A stretch of 64,000 bases of DNA from Tepidicaulis sp002389665 (GCF_965222285.1 NZ_OZ244942.1:3348001-3412000), one strand, 5' to 3'. Counted from the stretch's first letter, positions 1 through 8,343 are shown. Notes: generated from the letters alone by a model not told the origin. Numbers and translations are program-made.

Positions 1-2
1 AC

Positions 3-431
3 CTCGATGTCGTCACGATGGCGGTCAAGGTGCCGGAGACCCTGGCTCATCTGCACTACTGGTCGGTGCAGTTGACCCGGCCGGCTTCCAGGGAAGAGGT
101 GCTCGACGCCTTTGCCGCATCGTCTCGGATTGCCCTGATCCGCATGGATGCCGGGTTGACGGCCCTCAACGCGGTCAAGGAACTCATGGCCGACCTCGGC
201 CGGCCACATGACAACCTCTACGAAGTCGCGCTTTGGTCGGACATGCTGAAGGTCCAGGGGGACGAACTGTTCTACGCCTACATGGTGGACAACCAGGCCA
301 TCGTCATTCCAGAGACGATCGACGCGATCCGGGCACTGTGCGGAGTGATCGCGAGCGCCGAAGACTCCATCGCAAGGACGGATGCGGCACTCGGGATCGG
401 CCTGCTGACCGAAACACTGAGGCAACGATGA
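3..431 (+). CDS. Type II (archaeal-type) glyceraldehyde-3-phosphate dehydrogenase, C-terminal part
   Basis: The gene runs off the left edge; 142 codons are visible, read from base 3. The residues match the C-terminal half of the type II GAPDH family typical of archaea, including the segment LYEVALWSDML and the end motif VIPETIDAIRAL. Type II enzymes oxidise glyceraldehyde-3-phosphate with NAD(P)+. The catalytic cysteine would lie upstream of the window and cannot be checked. The TGA stop overlaps the ATG of the next small ORF as ATGA. Bacterial copies are scattered and often sit on accessory DNA, which agrees with the mobile-element debris 3 kb downstream. Confidence 0.8.
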   Translation, partial: LDVVTMAVKVPETLAHLHYWSVQLTRPASREEVLDAFAASSRIALIRMDAGLTALNAVKELMADLGRPHDNLYEVALWSDMLKVQGDELFYAYMVDNQAIVIPETIDAIRALCGVIASAEDSIARTDAALGIGLLTETLRQR

Positions 432-508
432 TTCCAAGACTTTTCGATGCCCGCATCGGGCCTGACGCGCGTCCGGCCTCGGGACAGCCAGGGCTTTGGG
501 GGCGATGA
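428..508 (+). CDS. 26-codon ORF bridging two genes
   Basis: The ATG at 428 overlaps the TGA of the GAPDH gene (ATGA), and its own TGA at 506-508 overlaps the ATG at 505 of the ATP-grasp gene in the same way. A GAGG element at 419-422, five bases before the ATG, is a usable ribosome-binding site. The predicted 26-residue peptide (begins MIPRLFDARIG) resembles nothing I know. It may be a short peptide or only a translational-coupling device that delivers ribosomes to the next gene, whose own Shine-Dalgarno is weak. Chance overlap cannot be excluded. Confidence 0.35.
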   Translation: MIPRLFDARIGPDARPASGQPGLWGR

Positions 509-1782
509 GCGATCCAGGCCCCACGTCCACGGGCCCAGTTCAGACCCTCTCGGAGCGGCTGAACCAGAATTGCTTCTGCATCACCCTCGACCGTCGGTCG
601 CTCTGCGAGGCGCTTGAGCGCGAGGCTGGCGACCCGGAGTTCTGCGAGACCTTCATCCTACCCAAGGCGCATTTGTTCTCGAATGTGCCAGTGTTCCTCG
701 CGGCCAGCCAGGTGGCCGAGATGCAGGAGGTGGTCGCAGCGATCGAGGCGACCGCGCGGCTCGCCGCATACAAGGCCGCCGTCCTCTCTTGGGCGCCGGA
801 AATCTCGCAAGAGGATCATGGCCCTGTTGGCGCGTTGATGGGTTACGATTTCCATCTAGGCGAAGACGGGCCCCGGCTCATCGAGATCAATACCAACGCC
901 GGCGGGGCATTCCTCAACGCCCTTCTTGCAAGGGCGCAGCGCGCTTGCTGTGCCGAAATGGACATGCCCTTGAAGCCGCACGCCTTCGAGGATGTGGCAT
1001 TTCGCATGTTCCAGGACGAATGGAAGCGCCAGCGGGGAAGCGGTTCCGCAGGCCGAATTGCCATCGTCGACGACAGGCCGGAGGAACAGTATCTCTATCC
1101 CGAGTTCGTCCTTGTGCGGCAGGCGATGGCCGCACGCGGCGTCGATGCCGTTATCGCGGACGCCAGCCATCTTCGCCATGAAGCCGGTCGGCTCAGCGTC
1201 GAGGGGAAGCCGATCGACCTCGTCTACAACAGGGTCACCGACTTCGCGTTCGATCAGCCGGAACACAGGGCGCTAAGAGATGCCTACCGGGAGGGCGCGG
1301 TGGTCGTGACGCCAAATCCGCACAACCACGCCCTTCTCGCCGACAAGCGCGCCCTTTCGCTGCTCTCGGATCCGGCAACGCTGCGGGCCTGGGGGTTGGC
1401 CCCAACACTTCTTGCGTGGCTCGAAGCCGTCCCGCGCACCGTCCTTGTCACTCCCGAAAATGCCGATGAATTGTGGAGATCGCGCAAGAGCCTGTTCTTC
1501 AAGCCGACAGGCGGACATGGCGGCAAGGCGGTGTACCGCGGCGACAAGGTGACGAAAGGCGTCTGGTCGGACATCGCGCATGGCGGCTACGTCGCCCAGA
1601 CCCTGGTCAAGCCGAGCGAGCGCATGATCCGGATCGACGACGCAATCGAGGCGCGCAAGATGGACGTGCGGCTCTATACATATGACGCGCAGGTGCTTCT
1701 GGTGGCCGTCCGCCTCTATCAGGGCCAGACTACCAATTTCAGGACGCCGGGGGGCGGCTTTGCCCCGGTCTTTGTGATCTGA
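505..1782 (+). CDS. ATP-grasp-like ligase/kinase of unknown substrate
   Basis: The 425-residue protein has features of the ATP-grasp fold: a DFHLGEDGPRLIEINTN-type stretch near residue 120-135, a VYNRVTDF segment near 240, a glycine-rich loop FFKPTGGHGGKAVY near 331-344 with a lysine suited to ATP binding, and KMDVRLY near 386. The layout recalls glutathione- or glutathionylspermidine-synthetase-like proteins, which join a carboxylate to an amine using ATP. I cannot name the substrate. The ATG at 505 is preferred to the in-frame TTG at 496 because it makes an ATGA overlap with the upstream ORF. It is co-oriented with the GAPDH and the alcohol dehydrogenase, so a shared transcript is likely. 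Confidence 0.6.
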   Translation: MSDPGPTSTGPVQTLSERLNQNCFCITLDRRSLCEALEREAGDPEFCETFILPKAHLFSNVPVFLAASQVAEMQEVVAAIEATARLAAYKAAVLSWAPEISQEDHGPVGALMGYDFHLGEDGPRLIEINTNAGGAFLNALLARAQRACCAEMDMPLKPHAFEDVAFRMFQDEWKRQRGSGSAGRIAIVDDRPEEQYLYPEFVLVRQAMAARGVDAVIADASHLRHEAGRLSVEGKPIDLVYNRVTDFAFDQPEHRALRDAYREGAVVVTPNPHNHALLADKRALSLLSDPATLRAWGLAPTLLAWLEAVPRTVLVTPENADELWRSRKSLFFKPTGGHGGKAVYRGDKVTKGVWSDIAHGGYVAQTLVKPSERMIRIDDAIEARKMDVRLYTYDAQVLLVAVRLYQGQTTNFRTPGGGFAPVFVI

Positions 1783-1826
1783 TTGCCAAGGCATGACCGG
1801 CGGCCCCAAACAAGTGGAGGCTAACG

Positions 1827-2894
1827 ATGACCCGGAAGATGAAGATGACCATTTTCGTGGAGCCCGGCCGCATCGCGCTGGATGAAAAGCCGATCCCCGA
1901 TGTCGGCCCGCTCGAAACGCTCGTGCGCGTCACCACCACCACCACGATCTGTGGCACGGACGTGCACATCATGAAGGGGGAGTATCCGGTCGCGAAGGGG
2001 CTGACGATCAGTCATGAAGCGGTCGGCGTGATCGAGAAGCTCGGCTCTGCGGTCGTCGGATGCACGGAGGGGCAGCGCGTCATTGCTGGAACGATCACTC
2101 CGAGCGGCTGGAGCAGCGCCTGCCTCTGCGGCTACTGCTCGCAGGATGGTGCCGGCACGAAACACGGCTGGAAGCCGATGGGGGGTTGGAAATTCGGCAA
2201 CACCATTGACGGCTGCCAAGCGGAGTACGTTCTCGTACCAGACGCGATGGCCAACCTTGCGCCCGTGCCGGACGGGCTCACCGACGAGCAGGTGCTGATG
2301 TGCCCGGACATCATGTCGACTGGCTTCAGTGGCGCGGAGCGCGGCAGGGTCCGCATCGGCGACGCGGTCGCGGTCTTTGCCCAGGGCCCGATCGGTCTTT
2401 GCGCGACAGTCGGCGCACGGGAGCGGCGCGACGACATCATCGCCGTGGACCGGGTGGCTGAGCGGCTATCTCGCGGAGGCTCGGGGCGAACCACGTCATC
2501 GACTTCTCGAAGGTCGATCCCGTGGACGAGAGCATGCGCATCACCGATGGCCGGGGCGTCGATGTGACCATTGAGGCGCTGGGCACTCAGGCGACGTTTG
2601 AAGCCGCGCTTCGTGTCCTGCGGCCAGAGGGATCTTTGTCGAGTCTTGGCGTCTATTCAAGCGACCTCGAGATACCGCTCGGTGCGTTCGCTGCCGGACT
2701 CGGTGACCACACCATCGTGACACTGCCCGGGCGGCAAGGAGCGCATGCGGCGACTGATGGAAGTCATCCGGTCCGAGCGTGTTGACCTGACACCGCTGGT
2801 GACGCACCGCTACAAGCTGGACGACATCGAGGCGGCCTGCGACCTCTTTTCTCACCAGCGTGACGGCGTCCTGAAGGTCGCAATCACGCCGTAG
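1827..2894 (+). pseudogene. Zinc-type alcohol dehydrogenase with two frameshifts
   Basis: A good ribosome site (GGAGG) precedes ATG 1827. The first frame encodes a medium-chain dehydrogenase N-terminus with the catalytic-zinc motif CGTDVH and a conserved GHE-like SHE site. Near 2455 the homology moves to another frame (RRLGANHVIDFSKVDP, then GVDVTIEALGTQATFEAALR). Near 2725 it returns to the first frame (CPGGKERMRRLMEVI onward) and ends at TAG 2892-2894. The two shifts compensate, so start and stop are in phase but about 90 codons between them are not. The family normally makes an enzyme of about 350 residues that oxidises alcohols with NAD(P)+. Sequencing error is an alternative explanation, although the gene lies among other decayed genes. 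Confidence 0.75.
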
Positions 2895-3112
2895 TCGCAC
2901 ATAAAGCCAGACGTCGAACGCGTTCCGCGGTGACGCGAGCAACGGATTACCGGTCGGGTGACTTGGCCGCATTCCCCGAGACGGGTAGAGTCCTGCCACA
3001 CACTCAAGCATCGTGACGTACCGAACTCGTGGCTTCGACGCACAGCATGGCGTGCGCCACCAGCATCCCGAGGACCGCAAGACCCGCGTGAAACCCTGCG
3101 CGCAAATTCATC

Positions 3113-3499
3113 TCAGATCGCCGCGACGGCCTTCGCCAGAAGGTCGCGAACCTCACCCGCGACCGCGGTCAGTTCAGGGTTCTCGATCGCTTGCATAGAC
3201 GCCACCGGGTCGATCGCGCTGACCTCGACGCCGCCCTCGACCTCGCGCAGGATGACGTTGCAGGGCAGCATCGCACCCACCCGAGGCTCGATCCCGATGG
3301 CCCGATGCGCCATTTTCGGGTTGCAGGCGCCGAGGATGCGATAGGGCGGCATCTCGACGTCAAGCTTCGTCTTCATCGTCGCCTTGACGTCGATCTCGGT
3401 CAGCACGCCGAAGCCGCGGTCTGCAAGCGCTTTTCGGGTCCGCGCGTCGAGGTCGTCGATATTCGTGTCGGAGATCATGCGATTGATCGTGTAGCTCAT
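3113..3499 (-). CDS. DUF302 family protein
   Basis: The 128-residue product carries the DUF302 pattern: ALADRGFGVLTEIDVKATM, then YRILGACNPKMAHRAI, then VGAMLPCNVILRE. DUF302 proteins are small soluble proteins of unknown biochemistry, often found near redox, sulfur or metal-response genes on accessory elements. The start at 3499 is chosen because AGGAGA lies about eight bases upstream; a longer reading to 3586 has no such site and no homology. The gene converges with the broken dehydrogenase and looks intact. Confidence 0.8.
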   Translation of the reverse strand: MSYTINRMISDTNIDDLDARTRKALADRGFGVLTEIDVKATMKTKLDVEMPPYRILGACNPKMAHRAIGIEPRVGAMLPCNVILREVEGGVEVSAIDPVASMQAIENPELTAVAGEVRDLLAKAVAAI

Positions 3500-3730
3500 G
3501 TAAGCGTTCTCCTGGTTATGTGAATGGCGACACCGGGTAGGCCGCCGCAGGGCGGGCGAGCCGGATTCGGCGTTCGCGGCGAGCATCCGGGGCGACCCGC
3601 TCCAGCCACCTTCTGCAACATAGCACCTGAAAGCAGGATCGCGGGATTGATGTAGATCAGGGCGCGGAGGTTACTCACCCTCCATATGAGTACGTAATGG
3701 CAATTATCGCCAACCAAAAGGATGAGACGG

Positions 3731-3823
3731 ATGAAAACCAGAAGCTTTGCGGTGGCCACAAGCCTCATCGCAGCAACAATCGCAACAGCGCATCCCGCGA
3801 TTGCGCAGGTCGGAGACTGTTGA
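3731..3823 (+). pseudogene. Secreted protein gene cut off after its signal peptide by an IS21-like end
   Basis: ATG 3731 opens a signal peptide of about 26 residues (KTR basic start, hydrophobic alanine/isoleucine core, AHPAIAQ cleavage region). The frame stops at 3821-3823, immediately after the sequence TGTTGATTGCC that begins the IS21-type terminal region at about 3818. The mature protein is missing, so its identity is unknown. A purine-rich stretch (AAAGGATGAGACGG) precedes the ATG. Confidence 0.6.
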
Positions 3824-4104
3824 TTGCCGCTGAGATCTGACCCGGTATTGGGGGATTTTTCCACTGAGATTTGACCCATGTTTGAACGCTATCCTGCTCG
3901 TTTTGGGCAGGAGATTGAGGAGTGTTGGACATGGCGTTTTTGAGCGTTATCCGGCGCTGGCATTTCCGGGATGGTTTTTCGATCCGGGAGATAGCACGGC
4001 GCACGGGTCTGTCCCGGAATACCATTCGCAAATATCTTCGGTCCGATACGGTTGAGCCGAAGTTCAAAGTGCCCGAGCGGCCGAGCAAGATCGATCCTTT
4101 TACG
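3818..4104 (+). mobile_element. Left-end fragment of an IS21-family element
   Basis: The segment begins TGTTGATTGCC and contains two copies of the terminal repeat, CGCTGAGATCTGACCC (3828-3843) and CACTGAGATTTGACCC (3862-3877), followed by the start of istA. Multiple short repeats at the ends, with TG at the tip, are characteristic of IS21 elements. The element stops after about 57 istA codons, where a TraK-like sequence on the other strand begins. istB and the right end are absent, so this is a dead fragment. The boundary near 4104 is set by where the two protein similarities end. Confidence 0.75.
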
Positions 4105-4107
4105 TAG
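3922..4107 (+). pseudogene. istA: istA transposase, N-terminal fragment
   Basis: About 57 residues match the start of IstA, the DDE transposase of IS21 elements, with its helix-turn-helix IREIARRTGLSRNTIRKYLR and the following PSKIDPF. Start GTG 3922 or ATG 3931 are both possible. IstA is normally about 500 residues, and the catalytic domain is missing here. The frame ends at the junction with unrelated sequence, so no active transposase can be made. Confidence 0.8.
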
Positions 4108-4253
4108 AAGGCACGCAGCGTCATCGACACGCGGCCTTCTTCCCTCAGTTCTTCATAAACCCGCTTAACTGTTTGGCCAGAATCGAGACGTTTCCCGATT
4201 TCATCACGAAGCGCATTTGCCTCGACCTTGGCCTGCCCCCATTGCATAGACAC
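4104..4253 (-). pseudogene. TraK-like conjugation protein, N-terminal fragment
   Basis: Read leftwards from GTG 4253 (AGGAG nine bases upstream), about 50 residues resemble the plasmid oriT-binding TraK family: a helix with LRDEIGKRLDSG, then TVKRVYEELREEGRVSMTLRAF. After FYVK the frame runs into antisense IS21 DNA and the homology ends. RP4-type TraK binds oriT and is plasmid-specific, so this remnant points to a plasmid or integrative-element origin for the left end of the window. The TraK assignment is by pattern only. Confidence 0.45.
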
Positions 4254-4496
4254 CCTTGACAACTCCTACAGATTGGTAACTCTCTGTATCTGTTGTCAAA
4301 GTTCGGCCGACTCTTTTTGAACAGGGTAGTGTCGGCTCCACCATTTCCCCGTCCCGCTACGTGCCGGACGGAACCCCTGCAGAAAGTGCCGGAAATCACG
4401 TTTTCTCGAGCCGTCCGCCTTATAGAGAAATGATCATTTTTCTTTAAGATTTGCCGGGGACTCTGAAGCCCGTTTCATCAACGACGGACGGACTTC

Positions 4497-4730
4497 ATGA
4501 AAACTGCAGCCATTATCATCAGCATTTTCCTGCCGGGCGCCGGCTCCCTGCTCATGGGGAAAATCGTTGCGGGCTTAATCCAGCTTGCCCTCGCCTTCAC
4601 CGCTCTCCTTCTAAACTTGACCGGTATCGGCATTCTTATCGGCGGGCCCATAGGCTTCGTTGCCTGGGTTTGGGGTCTGGTGACGGTGGCCCGTGCCGAG
4701 CCGAAAGCCCCTGCCGGCAGCGCCGCTTAA
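4497..4730 (+). CDS. Small two-helix membrane protein
   Basis: The 77-residue protein has two hydrophobic helices (about residues 3-33 and 38-65) separated by a short glycine-rich turn, with GAGSLLMGK near the first. It resembles small TM2/YqaE-like inner-membrane proteins that have no assigned chemistry. Codon use matches the chromosome. It is the first gene of ordinary chromosomal character after the mobile-element debris and seems monocistronic. Confidence 0.65.
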   Translation: MKTAAIIISIFLPGAGSLLMGKIVAGLIQLALAFTALLLNLTGIGILIGGPIGFVAWVWGLVTVARAEPKAPAGSAA

Positions 4731-4757
4731 GACATGCCGGCTACAAAATGACGCAAC

Positions 4758-4821
4758 GTCCCCGGTTCCCCGCCACCGTAACCCTCGAAAAGAAGGAGAA
4801 AACGGCGCGGGAACCGGGGAC
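4758..4821. repeat. REP-like inverted repeat
   Basis: A perfect 13-base arm GTCCCCGGTTCCC (4758-4770) is mirrored by GGGAACCGGGGAC (4809-4821) around a 38-base purine-rich loop, and the pairing extends imperfectly inward (CGCC/GGCG). The form resembles dispersed REP/BIME-type repeats. No T-run follows, so it is not a typical terminator. Confidence 0.55.
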
Positions 4822-4997
4822 CGTCCATCAGCGTTCGTAAAAAAAGGGAGCGAAAAAAGTAAACGGGGCCTTTTTCAATTCAGAGAATCTTTACCCCGGA
4901 CCCGCATAGTAAAGCCTGCGTTAAGATTAAGGGCACCGCACTTTTCCAGCAGGAGAGGCGCGGCGCCATACCCTATGTTTCCGAGGCGTTCACACGG

Positions 4998-6281
4998 ATG
5001 ACCGACAAGCCCCTCGCGGATGCGCTGAAAGACCGTCTATCAGCCGCCGCGAAGAAAGTGACAGGCAGCAAACCCGAAGGGCCGGCGCTCAGCGCCGATA
5101 GCCGGCTTGCGCGCCTTGTCAGCCAGATCGCGCCCGGCCAAAGAGGCCCGCGCTCCTGGCAGGCCGGCAATATTCAGGTGCTCGGCCTTGAATCCCTGCG
5201 CCGCCAACTCGGCCCGACCTGGGATAAATTCGCCTCCACGATCCATCTGGCGATCGAGAACATTCTCTCCCAGCAGCTCGGCGCCAAAGACGTCTATGCC
5301 CGCCTCGGCGACGAGCGCTACATCGTGATTTTCGAATCCAACGACCCGCACCACGCCGCCAAGGTCATGGCCGAAGTGACGGACCATCTGACCACCAATC
5401 TCCTGGGGGAAGGCGGCACGGAAATGCTGCAGGTCGAGACGGTGCTCGGCCAGGTCAATGCCAGCGCCGATGGCGACATTCAGTTTTCCGAACACAAGGA
5501 AGAGAAAGACCCTGATGCCGGGCTCATTCTGCCCGATATCGGCCCGTCCAATTACGAAAGCGTCTATGCGCCGATCTGGAATGCGCGCCATCAGGTGCTC
5601 AGCGGCTATGCCTATATCCCTTATGAAAAACGGCAGAATGGGCGCGAGCGTTTCGAGCATGATGTGCTGCCTTTCGACCGCACGAGTGCCGACACGCTGG
5701 CGCTCGATCTCGAGCATCTCACCCAAGCCATCGAGACGATGAGCGAGCTTTACGCGAACAAGTTCGCGCTGCAGCTGATCACGCAGGTGCATTATGACAG
5801 CCTGGAAACGGCCGCAGCCCGTGAAAAGATCATGGCCGTCTGCCGCAAGATTCCCAGTCACTTGCGCAAATTCATGATGCTGCAGCTGGTCGGCCTGCCC
5901 GAGCACACGCCGATGACGACCTTTATGCAGCGCGTTTCGCCGCTCAAACCCTTCTTCGCGTTTCTTGTCGTTCGCGCGCCGTCTTTCTCATCGAATATCC
6001 GGTATTTCAGGGATCTCAGTGTTTCGGCGGTTTCCTACCGGGTGCCGGAAAACGCCGATCAGGAGAAGATTCTCTCGCGCGTCGAACAATTAGTGAAAGA
6101 GGCGGAAGGCGCGCGCATTCTTCTGTCGATCGAATATGTGCCGACCATCGAGTTTGCCAAAAAGCTGAAAGAGCTCGGTGTTTGGTTCATCACCGGTAAG
6201 GCGATCGGGGAAGTGCAGGATTTCCCGCGCAATATGCGCCGCTGCACACTGGACGAATTGGCCGCCGACCGGTTCATATAA
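4998..6281 (+). CDS. Degenerate GGDEF/EAL-like signalling protein
   Basis: The 427-residue protein has no signal peptide. Residues about 55-165 follow a nucleotide-cyclase (GGDEF) layout, but the signature is LGDERYIVIFE instead of GGDEF. Residues about 185-420 look like a rundown EAL domain without the EAL, DDFGTG or metal-binding acidic residues. It is probably a non-catalytic cyclic-di-GMP receptor or a protein-protein module; this is inference from topology. A charged linker (HKEEKDPDAG) separates the halves. Gene spacing suggests a single-gene transcript. Confidence 0.5.
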   Translation: MTDKPLADALKDRLSAAAKKVTGSKPEGPALSADSRLARLVSQIAPGQRGPRSWQAGNIQVLGLESLRRQLGPTWDKFASTIHLAIENILSQQLGAKDVYARLGDERYIVIFESNDPHHAAKVMAEVTDHLTTNLLGEGGTEMLQVETVLGQVNASADGDIQFSEHKEEKDPDAGLILPDIGPSNYESVYAPIWNARHQVLSGYAYIPYEKRQNGRERFEHDVLPFDRTSADTLALDLEHLTQAIETMSELYANKFALQLITQVHYDSLETAAAREKIMAVCRKIPSHLRKFMMLQLVGLPEHTPMTTFMQRVSPLKPFFAFLVVRAPSFSSNIRYFRDLSVSAVSYRVPENADQEKILSRVEQLVKEAEGARILLSIEYVPTIEFAKKLKELGVWFITGKAIGEVQDFPRNMRRCTLDELAADRFI

Positions 6282-6299
6282 GTCAGTTGTCAGGCGCGC

Positions 6300-7595
6300 T
6301 CAACGCGCCTCATACGTCACCCGCCAGATCGCCCCGCCCGCATCATCTGCAATAAGCAGTGCCCCGTCCTTTGTCTCGGTAAGCCCGACGGGCCGGCCGA
6401 TCACTTCTGCCTGCTGCTCGCCCTGCCGCCAGAACCCCGCCGCGAATGTCAGATAATGGCCTTCCGGCTTGCCGTCCTTGAACGGCGCGAAAACCACTTT
6501 GTATCCCGTGGGCCGCTCCCGGTTCCAAGAGCCGCGCAAAGAAATGAAGGCGCCCTGACGGTAACGCTCCGGGAACTGCGCACCCTGATAAAAGAGCAAT
6601 CCCGTCGGCGCGGAATGCGCGGCAATGAGAAGATCTGGCGCGCGGGTGCGTTTGACAAGATCAGGGCGGATCTGCCCGAATTCAGGATCAGGATTGGGCC
6701 CGAGATAGGCATAGGGCCAGCCGTAAAAGGCCCGCGCGCGCACTTCCGTCAGATAATCGGGCACCAGCTCGTCGCCATACCCGTCGCGCTCATTGACGGC
6801 GGCAAAGAGTTTATCCGTCTGCGGATGAAAAGCGATGGCGGAAGCATTGCGCAAACCGGCGGCAAACGTTTCCTGCCGGTTGAAAGCGCCGGGGTCGAAA
6901 CGCTGGATCGTGGCGCGCGGAGCTTCTTCCTCTTCGATATTGCCTTCGCTGCCCACCGCGACATAAAGCGCCCCGTCCGGGCCGAAAGCAATATCCCGCG
7001 TCCAATGCCCGCCGCCCTGGCCGAGCGCGCCGGCACGGGTAACGGGCCGGCGGGCCTGATTTTCCTCAAGTCCCTTGGCATAACCAAGCTGCCAGACGGC
7101 TCTTAGGTCTGCGACGAAAAGCTGCCCGTCACGGAAGGCAAGCCCCGAGGGCCGCTCGAACGCATCGGCATAAACACTGCGCGTCTCCGCCTTGCCGTCC
7201 CCGTCCTTGTCCTCAAGGCGCAGCACTTCACCGAGATGCGGTTCGGTAACGAAGACCGCCCCGTCCGGCGCCAATGCCATGAAACGGGGATGATTGAGCC
7301 CCTCGGCATAAAGCGCAGCCTTGAAACCTTCGGGCACCCGCAGCATCGCGCCCGCCGGGCGGTCGATGACGACGGGACGGTTGGAGGCGGAAGGCGTTGC
7401 GTAAGGTTCGGGCAAATCCTCGAAACGGATTTCATGGCGCGTGCCCACCGGCTCCCCCGGCCCCTGCATGAGCGGCAGGCTATCATCCTGTGCCTGCACG
7501 GGCGCTGCCAGGGAAAGGAGAAGCGCGCCCGCCGCCAAACCTGCGGTCAGTACCGCACGCGCGCCTCTGCCGTCACATGGCGCTGATGCCGCCAT
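6300..7595 (-). CDS. Secreted PQQ-dependent sugar (sorbosone) dehydrogenase-like protein
   Basis: The 431-residue product has a signal peptide (hydrophobic AVLTAGLAAGALLLSL ending APVQAQ) and a six-bladed beta-propeller of the glucose/sorbosone dehydrogenase family: PEGFKAALYAEGLNHPRFMALAPDG, then DGKAETRSVYADAFERPSG, and WTRDIAFGPDGALYVAVGS. Soluble members oxidise aldoses in the periplasm using PQQ and calcium. Start ATG 7595 overlaps the upstream SDR by about 23 bases and gives a clean signal peptide; an upstream start at 7691 would lie deep inside the SDR. Substrate and cofactor use are not shown by the sequence. Confidence 0.75.
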   Translation of the reverse strand: MAASAPCDGRGARAVLTAGLAAGALLLSLAAPVQAQDDSLPLMQGPGEPVGTRHEIRFEDLPEPYATPSASNRPVVIDRPAGAMLRVPEGFKAALYAEGLNHPRFMALAPDGAVFVTEPHLGEVLRLEDKDGDGKAETRSVYADAFERPSGLAFRDGQLFVADLRAVWQLGYAKGLEENQARRPVTRAGALGQGGGHWTRDIAFGPDGALYVAVGSEGNIEEEEAPRATIQRFDPGAFNRQETFAAGLRNASAIAFHPQTDKLFAAVNERDGYGDELVPDYLTEVRARAFYGWPYAYLGPNPDPEFGQIRPDLVKRTRAPDLLIAAHSAPTGLLFYQGAQFPERYRQGAFISLRGSWNRERPTGYKVVFAPFKDGKPEGHYLTFAAGFWRQGEQQAEVIGRPVGLTETKDGALLIADDAGGAIWRVTYEAR

Positions 7596-8343
7596 CGATC
7601 TTGATCTCCGCGCCGGTAATGAATTTCGACTCGTCGCTTGCGAGGAAAAGAACTGCATAGGCCACATCATCCGGTTCGCCCACCACCCCAAGCGGAACTT
7701 GCTTTGCGAGTTTGCGTTTCAATTCGTCCTTGCTCATCGCCCCCGCCATGCCGTCGAGAATGGGCGTGTCGATAAAGGTAGGATGAACGGAGTTGGAGCG
7801 AATTTTGTACCCGCGCTTGGCACAGTGTAGGGCGACGGATTTGGAAAGCAACCAGACCGCTGCCTTGGCCGCATTATACGCGGCCATATTGTGCCCGGCG
7901 ATCAGCCCGGCAATCGAGGAGACGTTGATGATGGAGCCCGGTGCATGGGGCACCATGTGGCGGATCGCGTATTTGCAGCCGAGAAAGACGGAATCGCTAT
8001 CGACTTCCTGCACTTTTTTCCAAGTGGCGAAATCTGTGTCTTCCACCGTCGTGCCGCCGCCGATCCCGGCATTGTTAACGAGCACATTGAGCCCGCCCAT
8101 GGCCGAAACCGCTTCATCGAGCGCGCTTTGCCACTGGCTCTCGCTCGTCACATCGAGCGCCGCGGCAAAGCCTTTGCCGGGATAGGCAGCGTTGATTTCC
8201 TCGGCGACTTTCTTGGCGCCCGCCTCGTTGATGTCGGCAACGGTCACCTTCGCGCCTTCTTTCGCCATCAAAAGCGCGCTCGCCCGGCCGAGACCCTGCG
8301 CGCCGCCCGTCACGAACGCCATTTTGCCTTCAACCCGTCCCAT
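7573..8343 (-). CDS. Short-chain dehydrogenase/reductase (cyclopentanol/hydroxysteroid-dehydrogenase-like)
   Basis: A classical 256-residue SDR: cofactor motif TGGAQGLG (12-19), aspartate after beta-2 (VADIN) suggesting NAD(H), NNAG (90-93), and a catalytic Ser-Tyr-Lys set at Ser142/143, Tyr156 and Lys160 (YNAAK). The C-terminus is FITGAEIKIDGG. Related enzymes oxidise secondary alcohols such as cyclopentanol or 3-hydroxysteroids. AGGAGA lies eight bases before the ATG. It is translationally coupled to the downstream sugar-dehydrogenase-like gene through the overlap, so an alcohol/aldehyde oxidation unit is plausible. Confidence 0.85.
   Translation of the reverse strand: MGRVEGKMAFVTGGAQGLGRASALLMAKEGAKVTVADINEAGAKKVAEEINAAYPGKGFAAALDVTSESQWQSALDEAVSAMGGLNVLVNNAGIGGGTTVEDTDFATWKKVQEVDSDSVFLGCKYAIRHMVPHAPGSIINVSSIAGLIAGHNMAAYNAAKAAVWLLSKSVALHCAKRGYKIRSNSVHPTFIDTPILDGMAGAMSKDELKRKLAKQVPLGVVGEPDDVAYAVLFLASDESKFITGAEIKIDGGISAM

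Noticed and set aside
3496..3879. 127-codon leftward ORF over the IS21 end
   Set aside because: It is read through an IS end and across a gene boundary, with no homology.
4735..4997. Possible small gene in the 4.73-5.0 kb gap
   Set aside because: Short rightward frames exist, but the inverted repeat disrupts them and none has a ribosome site.
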